From Synechococcus sp. UW140 (GTDB lineage: Bacteria > Cyanobacteriota > Cyanobacteriia > PCC-6307 > Cyanobiaceae), in assembly GCA_945878795.1 (NCBI GenBank), contig CAMDWF010000019.1:1-14994 (forward strand): a stretch of DNA of 14,994 nt. The letters run 5' to 3'. The notes beneath the pieces were generated by a model that did not search any database, was not told the origin of the DNA, and saw nothing but the letters and a program-made list of their open reading frames with translations. The position numbers and the translations under genes are program-made. Positions 13,789 to 14,994 of the stretch are shown piece after piece (positions within the stretch are counted from its first letter, which is position 1; each line of letters begins with the position of its first letter).

Positions 13789-14991
13789 TCAGCCAACCTG
13801 CCGCAGCACAGCGGCCAGCTCCGCCAGCCCCATCACCTCCACGCCATCGGCCAGGGGATACCCCGTGGCTGATGGCGTGACCACGAACGTGCGCTCGGGT
13901 TGGAGGTCGGCGCGGGCTTGATGGAAGCCCTTGCCGAGGCGGGGGCTGAGGCTGCGCTTCACCTCGATCGCCCAGCGCCGCTGCGGCGACCACTCGAGCA
14001 CCAGGTCGATCTCCGCCCCGGCGGCGGTGCGATAGAACCAGCCCTGGCAGCCTTGGGGCGCCACTGCCAGCAGGGTTTCGATCACGAAGCCCTCCCAGCT
14101 GGCCCCGGCCACCGGATGGCCCAGCACCGCATCGGCATCGCCCAGGCCAAGCAAAGTGTGCACCAGACCGCTGTCGCGGACCAGCACCTTCGGGGACCGC
14201 ACCAGCCGCTTGCCCACATTGGCCAGCAGAGGAGGGAGCCGACGCACCAGCAGCAGGTCCACCAGCAGATCCAAGTAGCGGCCCACGGTTTTACCGTCCA
14301 CGCCCAGCGACCTGCCCAGTTCGGCGGCATTGAGCAGCGAACCCTGGCCATGGGCAAGCATGGTCCAGAAGCGGCGAAGGGTTTCGGCAGGCACACGGGG
14401 CCCCAGTTGGGGGATGTCGCGCTCTAAATAGGTGCGGATGAATTGCCGCCGCCACTCGGCGCTGTCGCCATCGGTGGCGGCGAGCGTGCTGCCGGGGAAG
14501 CCGCCGCGGATCCAGAGCTTGTCGAGGGCGTCAGCTCCCAATTCCAGGGCATGCAGGCCGCCCAACTCCAGAAAGGCGATCCGGCCGGCGAGGGATTCGC
14601 TGCTCTGCCGGATCAGCTCCACCGAGGCGGAGCCGAGCAACAGAAAGCGGCCATTGGCCTGCCCCTGGCGACGGCCCGCATCGATCAGACCGCGCAGCTC
14701 TGCGAACAAACCCGGCAGCCGCTGCACCTCATCGAGGATCACCAGCTTGTCGGCGTGGCGCTGCAGAAACAGGCTGGGCTCGCTAACGCGAGCCAGGTCG
14801 GCGCTGGCTTCCAGATCGAGATAGAGGCTGGGGGTGATGGCGGCCAGCTGCAGGGCCAGGGTGGTTTTGCCCACCTGACGGGGACCGAGCAAAGCCACGG
14901 CCGGAAACTGCTCCAACCGGCGGCGCAGCAAAGGGTCCTGCAGGCGGGGAATCCAGCCCGCCTCCCCGGACCAGGGCCGCTTTCCTTGCAA
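13789..14991 (-). CDS. AAA_14/DUF4143 ATPase (5' end at window edge)
   Basis: 400 residues to the window edge, counted from a TTG at 14991; the true start could lie outside. The N-terminal half is an AAA_14 P-loop domain: Walker A GPRQVGKTT (36-44), Walker B LVILDEVQ (83-90) and a sensor-like FLLLGSAS. The middle has FPGSTLAATDGDSAEWRRQF and TYLERDIPQLG, then a helix-turn-helix-like region (LNAAELGRSLGVDGKTVGRYLDLL). The C-terminal DUF4143 part has a PD-(D/E)XK-like signature: GAEIDLVLEW followed by WAIEVKRS. Such ATPases are widespread, often multi-copy and of unknown role, and are frequent near toxin-antitoxin and other accessory genes. The gene converges on the channel operon. Confidence 0.9.
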   Translation of the reverse strand: MQGKRPWSGEAGWIPRLQDPLLRRRLEQFPAVALLGPRQVGKTTLALQLAAITPSLYLDLEASADLARVSEPSLFLQRHADKLVILDEVQRLPGLFAELRGLIDAGRRQGQANGRFLLLGSASVELIRQSSESLAGRIAFLELGGLHALELGADALDKLWIRGGFPGSTLAATDGDSAEWRRQFIRTYLERDIPQLGPRVPAETLRRFWTMLAHGQGSLLNAAELGRSLGVDGKTVGRYLDLLVDLLLVRRLPPLLANVGKRLVRSPKVLVRDSGLVHTLLGLGDADAVLGHPVAGASWEGFVIETLLAVAPQGCQGWFYRTAAGAEIDLVLEWSPQRRWAIEVKRSLSPRLGKGFHQARADLQPERTFVVTPSATGYPLADGVEVMGLAELAAVLRQVG

Positions 14992-14994
14992 ATC

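Noticed and set aside
13097..13993. 298-residue minus-strand frame
   Set aside because: It spans the 3' end of the channel gene, the intergenic repeat and the antisense end of the ATPase gene, and is Pro/Arg/Ala-rich with no motif.
1..14994. CRISPR array, tRNA or rRNA genes, insertion sequence ends
   Set aside because: No regularly spaced repeats, cloverleaf-type sequence, rRNA sequence or transposase with terminal inverted repeats was seen on reading both strands.

Overview
The window looks like accessory (defence-island) DNA from a high-GC bacterium, most likely a cyanobacterium of the Synechococcus/Cyanobium type. This rests on a DUF2887/DUF4351 Rpn-like nuclease, a family common in cyanobacteria, and on a cyclic-nucleotide-gated MscS-type channel. 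Flanking genes are GC-rich. A central block around 5.9-7.0 kb is clearly AT-rich, which suggests acquired DNA. The taxonomic call is an inference.

Left part (1-3314). A SNF2-type helicase resembling DrmD of DISARM anti-phage systems runs off the left edge on the minus strand. Upstream of it lie two minus-strand Phd/VapC toxin-antitoxin pairs whose PIN toxins are both truncated. A divergent, intact AbrB-type VapB/VapC pair follows. An 8-bp inverted repeat overlapping a good promoter separates the divergent pairs and is a probable autoregulatory operator. A DUF2887/DUF4351 (Rpn/PD-(D/E)XK-like) gene follows at 3650-4339.

Central part (about 5060-7781) is the most interesting. It reads as an integron-type gene-cassette array with no integrase in the window. 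Two sites have the architecture of attC recombination sites: a 5' R box ending in AAC, a 3' box beginning with GTT, a paired L box and stem, and single unpaired bases all on the 5' arm. A third site is compact and less certain, and a fourth has lost its 3' end. All are oriented with the plus-strand genes. The cassettes carry hicB-hicA, a small segment with no recognisable gene, an AT-rich one-transmembrane protein with its own promoter, and a second, differently organised hicA-hicB.

The array ends abruptly. The last attC is fused inside its 3' half to a 155-bp fragment of the same drmD gene found at the left edge, in the same orientation, carrying an in-frame 96-bp deletion between 6-bp direct repeats. 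The roughly 6.3 kb of toxin-antitoxin and cassette DNA is therefore bracketed by direct copies of drmD sequence.

Right part (8064-14994). A DUF6930/DUF6398-type gene of unknown function is followed by a tightly coupled two-gene operon. Its first gene encodes a membrane Cache-like/HAMP/class III cyclase-like protein with several catalytic positions altered. Its second encodes an MscS-family channel with a C-terminal cyclic-nucleotide-binding domain whose phosphate-binding Glu and Arg are kept. The genes overlap by ATGA. A convergent AAA_14/DUF4143 ATPase fills the right edge.
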